Shown here: piece by piece, positions 24,209 to 31,548 of the stretch
Numbering within the stretch: position 1 is the stretch's first letter
Layout of the letters: each line of letters opens with the position of its first letter
From: an uncultured Prevotellaceae bacterium
Lineage (GTDB): Bacteria > Bacteroidota > Bacteroidia > Bacteroidales > Bacteroidaceae
Assembly (NCBI GenBank): GCA_900316575.1
Contig: ONDJ01000001.1
Span: 310,001-374,000, forward strand
Length of the DNA stretch: 64,000 nt
Direction of reading: 5' to 3'
Position numbers and translations under genes: made by a program
The notes under the pieces: model-generated
Databases searched by the model: none
What the model was told of the DNA's origin: nothing
The model's input: the letters and a program-made list of their open reading frames with translations, nothing else

Positions 24209-24424
24209 TTATTCAATAATAGGTTGGGTTCGTACAAGATCATTAATTTCACATTTCAGGCAACGAGCAATCTCGATCAGATTCTCCAAGTTGGGTTGAG
24301 TGGTATTGGTTACCCATTTGGAAATGGTGGCAGGGTCTTTTCCTAACATTTCTGCAAGATCCTTGTTGGTCTTCATTCGTTCAGCAAGCATCACCTTGAT
24401 GCGATTCAGTGGTTTATTCTCCAT
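24209..24424 (-). CDS. XRE-family helix-turn-helix regulator
   Basis: 71 residues, entirely a lambda-repressor-like HTH (RMKTNKDLAEMLGKDPATIS, then KWVTNTTQPNLENLIEIARC). It is the first gene of the defence-like operon, directly behind a consensus promoter, which fits autoregulation of the operon. No antitoxin-type extension or partner toxin is seen. Confidence 0.9.
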   Translation of the reverse strand: MENKPLNRIKVMLAERMKTNKDLAEMLGKDPATISKWVTNTTQPNLENLIEIARCLKCEINDLVRTQPIIE

Positions 24425-24454
24425 AAGTTACACCTTAATATATATAGTTTGCGA

Positions 24455-24483
24455 CAAAATTAATGATTTTTTTGCTAATTCAA
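24455..24483 (-). promoter_or_regulatory. Promoter of the defence-like operon
   Basis: Minus strand TTG (24483-24481), 18 bases, TAATTTTG (24462-24455). The -7 element matches TAnnTTTG fully. It lies 30 bases upstream of the XRE gene and is the only good promoter seen before the ten-gene run. Confidence 0.65.
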
Positions 24484-24498
24484 CACGATTAACACAAA

Positions 24499-24533
24499 AA
24501 AATCGCTATTATCATTAAAATAATGGCGATTTT
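24499..24533 (-). terminator. Terminator between relaxase gene and defence operon
   Basis: Inverted repeat AAAATCGCTATTAT / ATAATGGCGATTTT (13 of 14 paired, 7-base loop), followed on the minus strand by a T run. It separates mobilisation transcripts from the cargo operon. Confidence 0.7.
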
Positions 24534-24550
24534 GTCAATTTTGAAAACTG

Positions 24551-26338
24551 CTAAATGCCAAGTCCTCGTTTCTTGGTACCATCCCAATTTGTCAGCTCAT
24601 CAGTATTGCCATTACTGCCACCAACAGACTGGCCACCTGTTGAGAGTCTCATTTCTGATGCGAGCTGGCCTATACGTGTTACAGCGATGTCCCACTGGAA
24701 TCTGCCGATACTGCCAACAATGGAGCCTGCCATATCTGCGATATCATTTGCAGCCTTCATGCGATCAGACTCTTGGTAAGGATTGAGACCGTTAAGCTGG
24801 CATTGGGCAATGATGCCCTGGCCAATGGTGCGTTCATCGTCATGATTGAAGATAGATGCTGTACTATGAGCCCAGTCAGCCAGAGCCTGAGCCGCTTTCT
24901 TGACAACGGCATGGAGAAGGTTCCAATGCTCGTATGCCTCTGATGCACCTGACAAACGGATGAAACGCTCTATATCAGAAAGACGGCTTTCTGCCTCATT
25001 GGCTCTCTTCTCTTCTCGATTGCCCCTCATGGTCTGCTCTTGGGCTTTCTGTTCTGCGGCATCTGCTCTACTTTTCTCGCGGGCTACTGCTCTTTCATCG
25101 AGTTCAGAGACTCGCTGCCTCAAAGCCATATTCTCCTTATCCGTCTCAACTGCTAAGGCCACCTTCTGTCTGGCATCGAGATACATCTTCTTGCCAACAT
25201 CGTTGATTTTCTTTTTGTGAAGTTTAGAAACACTGAGCAACTGGCTCTGAAGAGTGGTTACAATCTCCTTTGCTTTGGCATTGCGTTCCTTCTGCCATTC
25301 TTCACGCTTCAATAAGGGAATAGGTGTGCTAATTTCCTTGTTAAGTCGAGCCAATGTTTGGTTAATAAGGTTTTTTACGGTCAACGGCTCCTTTGATCCT
25401 TGGAAGGAGAAAGTCATTTCTGCAAACGGTACAGCCTCCAGTTCTTCTTCTGGAACACTTGTTGTAGAAAGCAATTCGTCAATCGCTTCCTGAAGTTTGG
25501 TCAACTTACTGTTACCTGCCTCTATTTTCTTCTGGATCTGACTCGATTCTTCTTTCTTACGTTCCGTATATTCTGCAACCTCCTTGGCACGTATGGCTTC
25601 CTGCTCAGCCTTGAAAGTATGGGCGTCGCGCCATTTCTTGTCACTTTTCTTGCCACGTTCCATTTTAAGGGCGTTGGCCAACATATCCTGAAGTTCCGAC
25701 ATATCATGACGGTTTAGATTGATGCACTGGCCAGTCTCATGGTCAGTCCAATCGAAAACATAGTGAGCATGGTGGTTCCATAGAAAGATTGTCGAACCTT
25801 CTGCGGAATCAAGATATTTTCCTTGCTGATGATTCTTGTCTGTCACCAGATGCTCATGACCTTCATCAAGATGAGCATAGATGGCTTTGGTCTTGATTCC
25901 CCAACGCTACTCGATTTGATGAGCCAAAGTCTTCATCTGCTCCATCGTCGTAGTCTCTGTGATGACGGCTACACCTTCTCGGATAGGCTCTGAGTTCTTC
26001 GGCATCTTCTTAGGCTTCGACAAGTCAAGTTCCCATTCTGGAATAACCTTTTGAAGTCCAGTTCTTGGGTCAACGATTGGGTTGCCCGTCCTTTTGTCGT
26101 AAGCAGGCATTGTCAACTGTTTTCCATTCTTATCAAGTTTCGCCTTGCGACAGAAGTGATGACTGGAATAACGTTCCTTTGCCTTGCGGATCTCATCGGC
26201 TACCGACTTGAAGTCCTCAGCTTCCCAGCACTTGTTAAGATGTGAATACTCGGAATGAACGTGCTTCATTTCCTTTTCGCGCCTGTTGTGCTTCTCGGCA
26301 CCATACTTGGCAGCGCATATATGTATTGATGTTTTCAT
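24551..26338 (-). pseudogene. MobV-type relaxase interrupted by one in-frame amber codon
   Basis: A single frame runs from ATG 26338 to 24551 and is broken only by TAG at 25909-25907, where the protein reads LAHQIE-stop-RWGIKTKAIYAHLDEG. The N-terminal part has the MobV opening (HNRREKEMKHVHSEYSHLNK). The part after the stop has the metal-binding histidines (AHLDEGHEHL, NHHAHYVFDW) and a long coiled-coil tail. MobV relaxases nick oriT and lead the strand into a recipient. With the stop, 143 residues lack the histidine triad, and restart downstream (GTG at 25846) would lose the N-terminal motif. Either the island is defective, the stop is suppressed, or there is a base error (CAG or GAG to TAG). 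Confidence 0.8.
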
Positions 26339-26576
26339 AATTGTATAAAATTAGAAATTATATAATTCATATTTACAGTAATTCAGAAGGTGCCTTGGCG
26401 GCAGTCTTTCTGGCGAGAGGGTCCAGGGAGATTGTTTCTCCATGGTCGGATTCTTAGGGCTGACGGTCCTAAGCGGGGGTCTGGGGAGGGTCACTCCAGC
26501 GGTAGGGCTCGAAGGGGAGAAGCCGCTCCCCTCGCGGTACTTAGGCAGAGCCTGAGCGGAGTCCAGAGAGGTCACT

Positions 26577-26760
26577 CTGGCACACAAGGGTTGGCATAAC
26601 CCTTAGTGTGCTACCTGATTTCCGTTGGAAACAGTCGGGCTGCGCACCGTAAGGCGCAGAACGGCTGTAATGACGGGATGAAGGTAGAAACCTCGCGACG
26701 CGATAGGCAATCGCAATTCTGTTGCGTGGAAGGGGGTATAGGGGGCAGCATAGCCCCCAT
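26577..26760. other. oriT-like hairpin region upstream of the relaxase
   Basis: The 470-base gap upstream of the relaxase has no gene but several inverted repeats: CACACAAGGGTT...AACCCTTAGTGTG (26581-26610), CTGCGC/GCGCAG (26640-26659) and GGGGGC/GCCCCC (26741-26758) beside an AGGGGGTATAGGGGGC tract. Position next to a MobV gene and the hairpin plus C/G-run pattern resemble transfer origins of Bacteroidales mobilisable elements. The nick site cannot be assigned from this alone. 26350-26576 is GC-rich with nothing else recognisable. Confidence 0.5.
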
Positions 26761-26808
26761 AACGGCCAGTACCATATTGTTGAATTTCTGTAATGCATAA
26801 ATTCAGAA

Positions 26809-27378
26809 TTATTTCCTTTCCCTTTCATTTGCGACTATAATACTCATTCGCTCGGTCAAGAACATGTTGATGCTCCTAATGATGGCCTGTGGATCAAACT
26901 GCCCGTAGAACTTCTCGTAGAATCCTGCCTTGAAGTTGAAAAAGAACAATACCAGCTCTGCCGCTTTCAGCCATGTATATCTGCCTGTTAAGGCGGTGGC
27001 AGTGAATTGTAGCTGTTCTGACGTGGCATCAACTTTCAGACCACAGCTCAAACTGGCATCAGCAACGAATGGAATCAGCCACTTGACTGCGGAAAATGGA
27101 CCATACATAGTATCAATTTGTGCCAAAGTGGGCGATGGGTATAAGATGCACTGTTTGGGTTTCTGACAGATGATAATCTGCCGATTGACGCTAAAGATGT
27201 GGAAGAAGTCATCCCATGTCGGGTATTTCTGTAGCATTTGGGGCGTGTTTGATGGATAAGCATGGTATTGCTGTTGCAGAGTCAATGCCGTTGATGGCTT
27301 CGATGGCTGCATTGCAGACTTCTTGCCTTCTTCTATTATTTTCGTTATCACCTGACGTACAATTTCCGTTTCTCTCAT
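26809..27378 (-). CDS. Hypothetical island protein
   Basis: 189 residues with no family I can name with confidence. Central segment WDDFFHIFSVNRQIIICQKP and GRYTWLKAAELVLFFFNFKA look like a folded helical/beta protein without signal peptide. Its first 170 bases overlap the end of the DUF6291-type gene in another frame, an unusually long overlap. The end-to-start order with the DUF6291-type gene, helix-turn-helix gene and integrase suggests a replication or maintenance role, but this is a guess. Confidence 0.6.
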   Translation of the reverse strand: MRETEIVRQVITKIIEEGKKSAMQPSKPSTALTLQQQYHAYPSNTPQMLQKYPTWDDFFHIFSVNRQIIICQKPKQCILYPSPTLAQIDTMYGPFSAVKWLIPFVADASLSCGLKVDATSEQLQFTATALTGRYTWLKAAELVLFFFNFKAGFYEKFYGQFDPQAIIRSINMFLTERMSIIVANERERK

Positions 27379-28000
27379 TATCGTTTGGTATTAAGGGATG
27401 TTTTTCCCAATATCTCTCTATGAGAAAGTTATTGAGGTTTTTCCTGTATCTGATTTCTGGAGTGGATTTGACATAAAGGGGAATGTAAGCATAGATGGCT
27501 GCTTTTTCCTCTTCGCTAAGGGCATTCCATAGGGGCTCTATGAACTCCTTTTTCCCTATTGGTTTCCCATACATTTCCCAAATGGTATCAAAAGATAGTC
27601 CTAATTCTTCATTGATGATGATAGTATCAGCTTTATCATCATCATTACTATTATTGTTATTATTATTATTACTATTATTTAGGGATGCATCCGCTTGCGG
27701 TGGCATGCCATCGAATTCGATTGCATTGTTTTGACTGCCATTGCATCTGTTCGGATAGCGTTTGCATGCGTTTGCTCTGTTTTTTCGACATTTCTCTTCA
27801 TACTTCTTGGTGTCCCGATCTATTTGGGCACCGAAAAGCGCAAAAACGGCTTGTAATGCAGAGTCTGACGAATTGAGAGGCTCTCCTGTATTGGCATAGC
27901 GGAGTAATCCCTTAAACAAGATACCTGCTTGTTCGTCTGTCAAGCAATCGACCGCTGATAGACAGTCTAGATGTAATATAATACTTGCGCCTTCTTTCAT
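27209..28000 (-). CDS. DUF6291-type protein of mobile elements
   Basis: 263 residues. The N-terminus (CLTDEQAGILFKGLLRYANT) matches what I know of DUF6291 proteins from Bacteroidales mobile elements. A Lys/Arg/Cys-rich stretch (KYEEKCRKNRANACKRYPNR) and an Asn-tract (SNNNNNNNSND) follow, then WEMYGKPIGKKEFIEPLWNA, reminiscent of replication-initiation-type proteins. The asparagine run is encoded by ATTATT-type triplet repeats at about 27640-27680 (plus strand) and may vary in length. It starts 9 bases after the helix-turn-helix gene. Function unknown, possibly replication. Confidence 0.7.
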   Translation of the reverse strand: MKEGASIILHLDCLSAVDCLTDEQAGILFKGLLRYANTGEPLNSSDSALQAVFALFGAQIDRDTKKYEEKCRKNRANACKRYPNRCNGSQNNAIEFDGMPPQADASLNNSNNNNNNNSNDDDKADTIIINEELGLSFDTIWEMYGKPIGKKEFIEPLWNALSEEEKAAIYAYIPLYVKSTPEIRYRKNLNNFLIERYWEKHPLIPNDNERNGNCTSGDNENNRRRQEVCNAAIEAINGIDSATAIPCLSIKHAPNATEIPDMG

Positions 28001-28009
28001 GACAGATTG

Positions 28010-28363
28010 TTATTTGTCTTTCTTCCTGTTAATAAATTGGCTGGCCTCTCGCATAAGATCAGCCTTACTCTTTCTGTGGCCTTGTTGCAGCCATTGGTCA
28101 ATCTCTGACTTGCGGAATGCAATACTCTTCCCTTTCTTGTGAAAAGGAATGAAATGAGTACTAGTCCATCCATAGACAGTCTGTTCTGCCGGATGACTGG
28201 GAAGATAATCACAGAGCCCTTTGAGGTTGAGCCACTCATCTTTCTCTTCATTATTAGAGGGAATTGTGAGATTGTCAACTTTGGTCTCAATGGACTCCAA
28301 CTTCTGTGCGATGGCTGCCAGCATCTCTGGCATGGCATCAAAGGAAATTCTTTCGTTTTGCAT
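28010..28363 (-). CDS. Helix-turn-helix (MerR/excisionase-type) protein
   Basis: About 117 residues from ATG 28363 (MQNERISFDAMPEMLAAIAQ). An upstream ATG at 28432 adds 23 basic residues and cannot be excluded. The C-terminal half WLNLKGLCDYLPSHPAEQTV, then AFRKSEIDQWLQQ is the HTH_17 fold used by excisionases and replication regulators. It precedes the DUF6291-type gene by 9 bases and probably regulates replication or excision of the island. Confidence 0.72.
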   Translation of the reverse strand: MQNERISFDAMPEMLAAIAQKLESIETKVDNLTIPSNNEEKDEWLNLKGLCDYLPSHPAEQTVYGWTSTHFIPFHKKGKSIAFRKSEIDQWLQQGHRKSKADLMREASQFINRKKDK

Positions 28364-28481
28364 AAGTTTACCTATTTTATTTTGTATAAATTCGAATAAT
28401 TGCAGAGTGATTCTCACCCTTCGCTTATGCAAAATTCGCGTTTTATTTTGAGACGCAACTCGTTGATAATGAGATAAAAAT

Positions 28482-28512
28482 AAGCAAGCCGTATTACAGA
28501 CTTGCTTTTTTA
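28482..28512. terminator. Hairpin between accessory gene and helix-turn-helix gene
   Basis: AAGCAAG (28482-28488) pairs with CTTGCTT (28501-28507), followed by TTTTTT on the + strand and ATTTTTAT on the minus strand. Likely ends the integrase transcript. Confidence 0.5.
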
Positions 28513-28581
28513 CGTTAGCCGTATTGACTATCCGTATTGAATGGTGGTTTTCCTATGATTAGTGTGCCATTTCTTGTGTGG

Positions 28582-29517
28582 TTACCAGTAGATATATCTA
28601 TCTTTGATTACGTATTCTTGGCGCTTCTCTTTTGAAAATGCGTCGGCTAACAAATCGCGTATATCCGTATATTCATGATGATCCACAATAGGTATCCATT
28701 GAGAAGGGAATTCGGTTTTAAAGATTTTCCTGGCTTCGCTAAAATCGTTTTCAGTAGAATAGCCCCTTTTCCCAAACATGGCCATAGCCCATTCCCTGAA
28801 ATCCTTAGCAGTCCTTTTCTTTTCGATAAATTCTATCTCCAAGAACCAGAGATACACGATGTACCAATGACGTTGTTGGCTAAAGAGCAAACTGCCATCA
28901 GGTGACTTCTTCCCTAATAGTGTTTCAAGCCCATTACTCACCTTGTTCATGTCCAGCCCATCACGGAATATCTTATTGAAAAAGAAAAGTGCTTTAGTGG
29001 TGTCTTGGCTTATTTCTGGCTTAGGAGTAGATATATAGGTGCCGTTCTGCTTCTTTTTCTCAGCAACAGCGTTCTTGAATACGTCAAAGTAGATTTTTCC
29101 CGTCTTGTTCTTTACATGAGCCATATAGGCAGCCTTGTCCTCAATGCAGGAAAGATCTGCATCTGTGACATCATCAGTAAAGGCGCACAAGAAGTAGAGT
29201 ATGCCGAGGATTGTATTCCGCTGATATACCCATTCAACTTCATATTTCTTCTTTTTCCAGAAAACATGCCATAATCCTCCAGCCTCTTTCTTGATGGCCT
29301 CTGTGTGGCTTTCGGACTTGATGATGCAGTCTTTCAAACTCTGAGCCATGTTGAAAGCATAGACTATGGGAATGTTGTCTTCTGTCAGACATTTCAGATT
29401 GAATTCCCTTCCCCAGTGTTTCTTATACATCTTAGATGCAACGCTATATGCCTCTCTTGTGATGGGGTCGGCTGCTTCAATGGATTCTTTTGATAAATAG
29501 TATTCCTTGTATGTCAT
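28582..29517 (-). CDS. Integrase-associated hypothetical protein
   Basis: 311 residues without a recognised domain. Charged, helical, no signal peptide (for example AYSVASKMYKKHWGREFNLK and RKIFKTEFPSQWIPIVDHHE). Its ATG overlaps the integrase stop by 4 bases, so the two are translated together. Proteins of this kind are common next to integrases in Bacteroidales elements and might assist integration, but I know of no proven role. Confidence 0.65.
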   Translation of the reverse strand: MTYKEYYLSKESIEAADPITREAYSVASKMYKKHWGREFNLKCLTEDNIPIVYAFNMAQSLKDCIIKSESHTEAIKKEAGGLWHVFWKKKKYEVEWVYQRNTILGILYFLCAFTDDVTDADLSCIEDKAAYMAHVKNKTGKIYFDVFKNAVAEKKKQNGTYISTPKPEISQDTTKALFFFNKIFRDGLDMNKVSNGLETLLGKKSPDGSLLFSQQRHWYIVYLWFLEIEFIEKKRTAKDFREWAMAMFGKRGYSTENDFSEARKIFKTEFPSQWIPIVDHHEYTDIRDLLADAFSKEKRQEYVIKDRYIYW

Positions 29518-30785
29518 GCTTCTTCTGTTGTTTTCGCTAAATTGAGGTTCAACTTAATAGCATCTGCTGCTTGCTCTTTTTTCTCGTCTTCGACCTTGCT
29601 ATATATCTGTGTTGTGCGGATGTTTGTATGGCCCAACATCTTGCTGACGGTGTATAGATCTGTGCCGTTTGAAAGTTGCAAACAGGCATATGTATGGCGG
29701 AAGCAGTGGAAAGTGATGTGTTTGGTTATTCCTGCCGCTGCTATCCATCTGGAGAGAGGCTTTGAGATCCATGATGGGGCAGGGAGTCCACCAAAAACCA
29801 ACTCGTCAGGATGACCAGGCTTTCCACAGAAGAAATATGCCTGATCGGATATTGGCGTATATTCCACTCCTTTTGTTTTCTTTTGGGTGAAGTTGACACG
29901 ATAGTGTTCACCTTCCTTGGCAATCTCCTTCCATGTCATCTTCTTGATGTCGCTATGGCGCAAGCCTGTGAGTCCAGAGAATAATGCGGCTCTCTTGATG
30001 ACTGGATTCTCGCATGGGGTTTCCACTAACTTGTTCAGTTCATCAAGGGTTAGGTGCTCTCTTCTGCTTTCTTCTGCTTGGATATTCTTTGACTTTGCGG
30101 CAATGTCGATAGGAAGATAACCCTCGACGAAAGCTTGCTTTAGTGCTGCCTTGAATATACTATAGTACGAGCAGGCGGTATTGGTGGAAATAGTTCCTTT
30201 TTTGTTGCCTCCCTGTGGTGCCCTAAGGAGAAACTGCTTGAACTTCTCCATTAGGTTCAGATTGATATTGGCGAATAGGAGTGGCTCTTTGTTGTTAAAC
30301 TCCGAAAGAAGATCGCTGACACGAATCCATGTATTACACATGTTATCATTATTGTAGTGCCTGTCCTTAGCTTCTTTCCTAAAGAATGTGATGAAGTCGC
30401 ATTGGGATTTCTCCTTCTGTTCTGCAATGGCTTCGTCAATTTCAGAGAATAGGTCTTTGGTGTCGTACTCTTTTTGCCTGATAGCTCTGATGTTATCTGC
30501 ATAAATGCAGGATTCTTGATCTATAGGCGATTTACACATGATGATTCCATTGACATCACGTTTAGGTTTGTAGGTACTTTTTCCATCAGGAGTGGTTCTG
30601 GCCGTTCGTTTCTTGTCCCAAATAGGAGTTGTGATGGCACGATTCACGTACTCTCGAACACGTAAGGGTTTATCCTTTCCAGGAACAACAACAGGGTAGG
30701 ACTCTATATAAAGATACCATTCTTCGCGAGTCTCAGCCTTTCGTAGTTTTACGGAAACCTTTGTATTATGAAATGCTTTCTTCAT
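29514..30785 (-). CDS. int: Tyrosine recombinase (island integrase)
   Basis: 423 residues. A SAM-like N-terminal domain precedes a full catalytic domain: SGLTGLRHSDI (first Arg), FHCFRHTYACLQL (HxxR), KMLGHTNIRTTQIYSKV (His/Trp position and nucleophilic Tyr). It resembles Bacteroidales phage/CTn-type integrases. It lies next to dnaK, 10 bases after the excisionase-like gene, and is the obvious enzyme for recombination at the dnaK 3' end. Confidence 0.92.
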   Translation of the reverse strand: MKKAFHNTKVSVKLRKAETREEWYLYIESYPVVVPGKDKPLRVREYVNRAITTPIWDKKRTARTTPDGKSTYKPKRDVNGIIMCKSPIDQESCIYADNIRAIRQKEYDTKDLFSEIDEAIAEQKEKSQCDFITFFRKEAKDRHYNNDNMCNTWIRVSDLLSEFNNKEPLLFANINLNLMEKFKQFLLRAPQGGNKKGTISTNTACSYYSIFKAALKQAFVEGYLPIDIAAKSKNIQAEESRREHLTLDELNKLVETPCENPVIKRAALFSGLTGLRHSDIKKMTWKEIAKEGEHYRVNFTQKKTKGVEYTPISDQAYFFCGKPGHPDELVFGGLPAPSWISKPLSRWIAAAGITKHITFHCFRHTYACLQLSNGTDLYTVSKMLGHTNIRTTQIYSKVEDEKKEQAADAIKLNLNLAKTTEEA

Positions 30786-30794
30786 GCGCGTACA

Positions 30795-31343
30795 TTATTC
30801 ATATAGTTTATCAATTTCCTCCTTTGGCACATAGACATAATTGCCAATCTGCCTTGTAGGAATAGAATACTTTCTGATCTGGAGATATGCAGTACTGTCG
30901 TTCATGTGATATTTCTCACACATTTCATTGATGGTATAACAGTCCTCTGGCTCCAGGCTATATAACTTGGGTTTTGGCTTCTGTTTCTTTATCTGCTCAG
31001 AACGCAGAGGAAACATCTTTGCTAATTCCTCCTTACTTACCCTTGTCATCTTCGTTCCGGCATTCACGGAAGAAATGGCTCCGCTTCGGATGAGCCGATA
31101 AATTGTGTCTTTGCCTATGCCGAATAGGGCGTATGCCTCTGATACTTTGATGTAATCTCTTGACTCGGGTATCTTCTTGACAATCTCATCCAGTTTCTTA
31201 TGTCTGGCTTCTTCGTCTTTACGACGCTTATATGCAATACGAGAACATTGCGGTGAACAGTTCCATGATTCAATGGTCTTTGCCATGAACTCTTTTCCGC
31301 AGATTCTGCACTTCCTCTTAATTTGAAATTTTGCTGCTACCAT
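30795..31343 (-). CDS. Excisionase-like protein with zinc finger and two helix-turn-helix segments
   Basis: 182 residues. An N-terminal treble-clef-type cysteine cluster (CRICGKEF...CSPQCSRIAY) is followed by two HTH_17 modules: YIKVSEAYALFGIGKDTIYR and CYTINEMCEKYHMNDSTAYL, each with the beta-hairpin typical of excisionases. It is the first gene of the integrase operon behind a consensus promoter and close to the attachment site, so control of recombination direction is likely. Confidence 0.8.
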   Translation of the reverse strand: MVAAKFQIKRKCRICGKEFMAKTIESWNCSPQCSRIAYKRRKDEEARHKKLDEIVKKIPESRDYIKVSEAYALFGIGKDTIYRLIRSGAISSVNAGTKMTRVSKEELAKMFPLRSEQIKKQKPKPKLYSLEPEDCYTINEMCEKYHMNDSTAYLQIRKYSIPTRQIGNYVYVPKEEIDKLYE

Positions 31344-31423
31344 ATCATATCGTTGAGTATCAAATCTATCTTTGGATTTTTAACGAATGTCATCTACTTT
31401 TTTATCGCGGTACAAATATGGTG

Positions 31424-31454
31424 CAAAATTACAATAAAAATATCAATTAAACAA
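31424..31454 (-). promoter_or_regulatory. Promoter of the integrase operon
   Basis: Minus strand TTG (31454-31452), 20 bases, TAATTTTG (31431-31424), a full consensus match, 81 bases upstream of the excisionase-like gene. Confidence 0.65.
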
Positions 31455-31481
31455 GAGAAATAAAATAATTAACCAAAATTA

Positions 31482-31516
31482 AAAATCCGCGTAAACACTT
31501 GGTTTACACGGATTTT
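31482..31516 (-). terminator. dnaK terminator supplied by the island
   Basis: AAAATCCGCGTAAAC / GTTTACACGGATTTT (14 of 15 paired, 5-base loop), 33 bases past the dnaK stop. It lies inside the island border, so the element seems to restore both the end of dnaK and its terminator. Confidence 0.75.
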
Positions 31517-31548
31517 CTTATCGTTTTTCTATTGATGTTTATCGCTCC

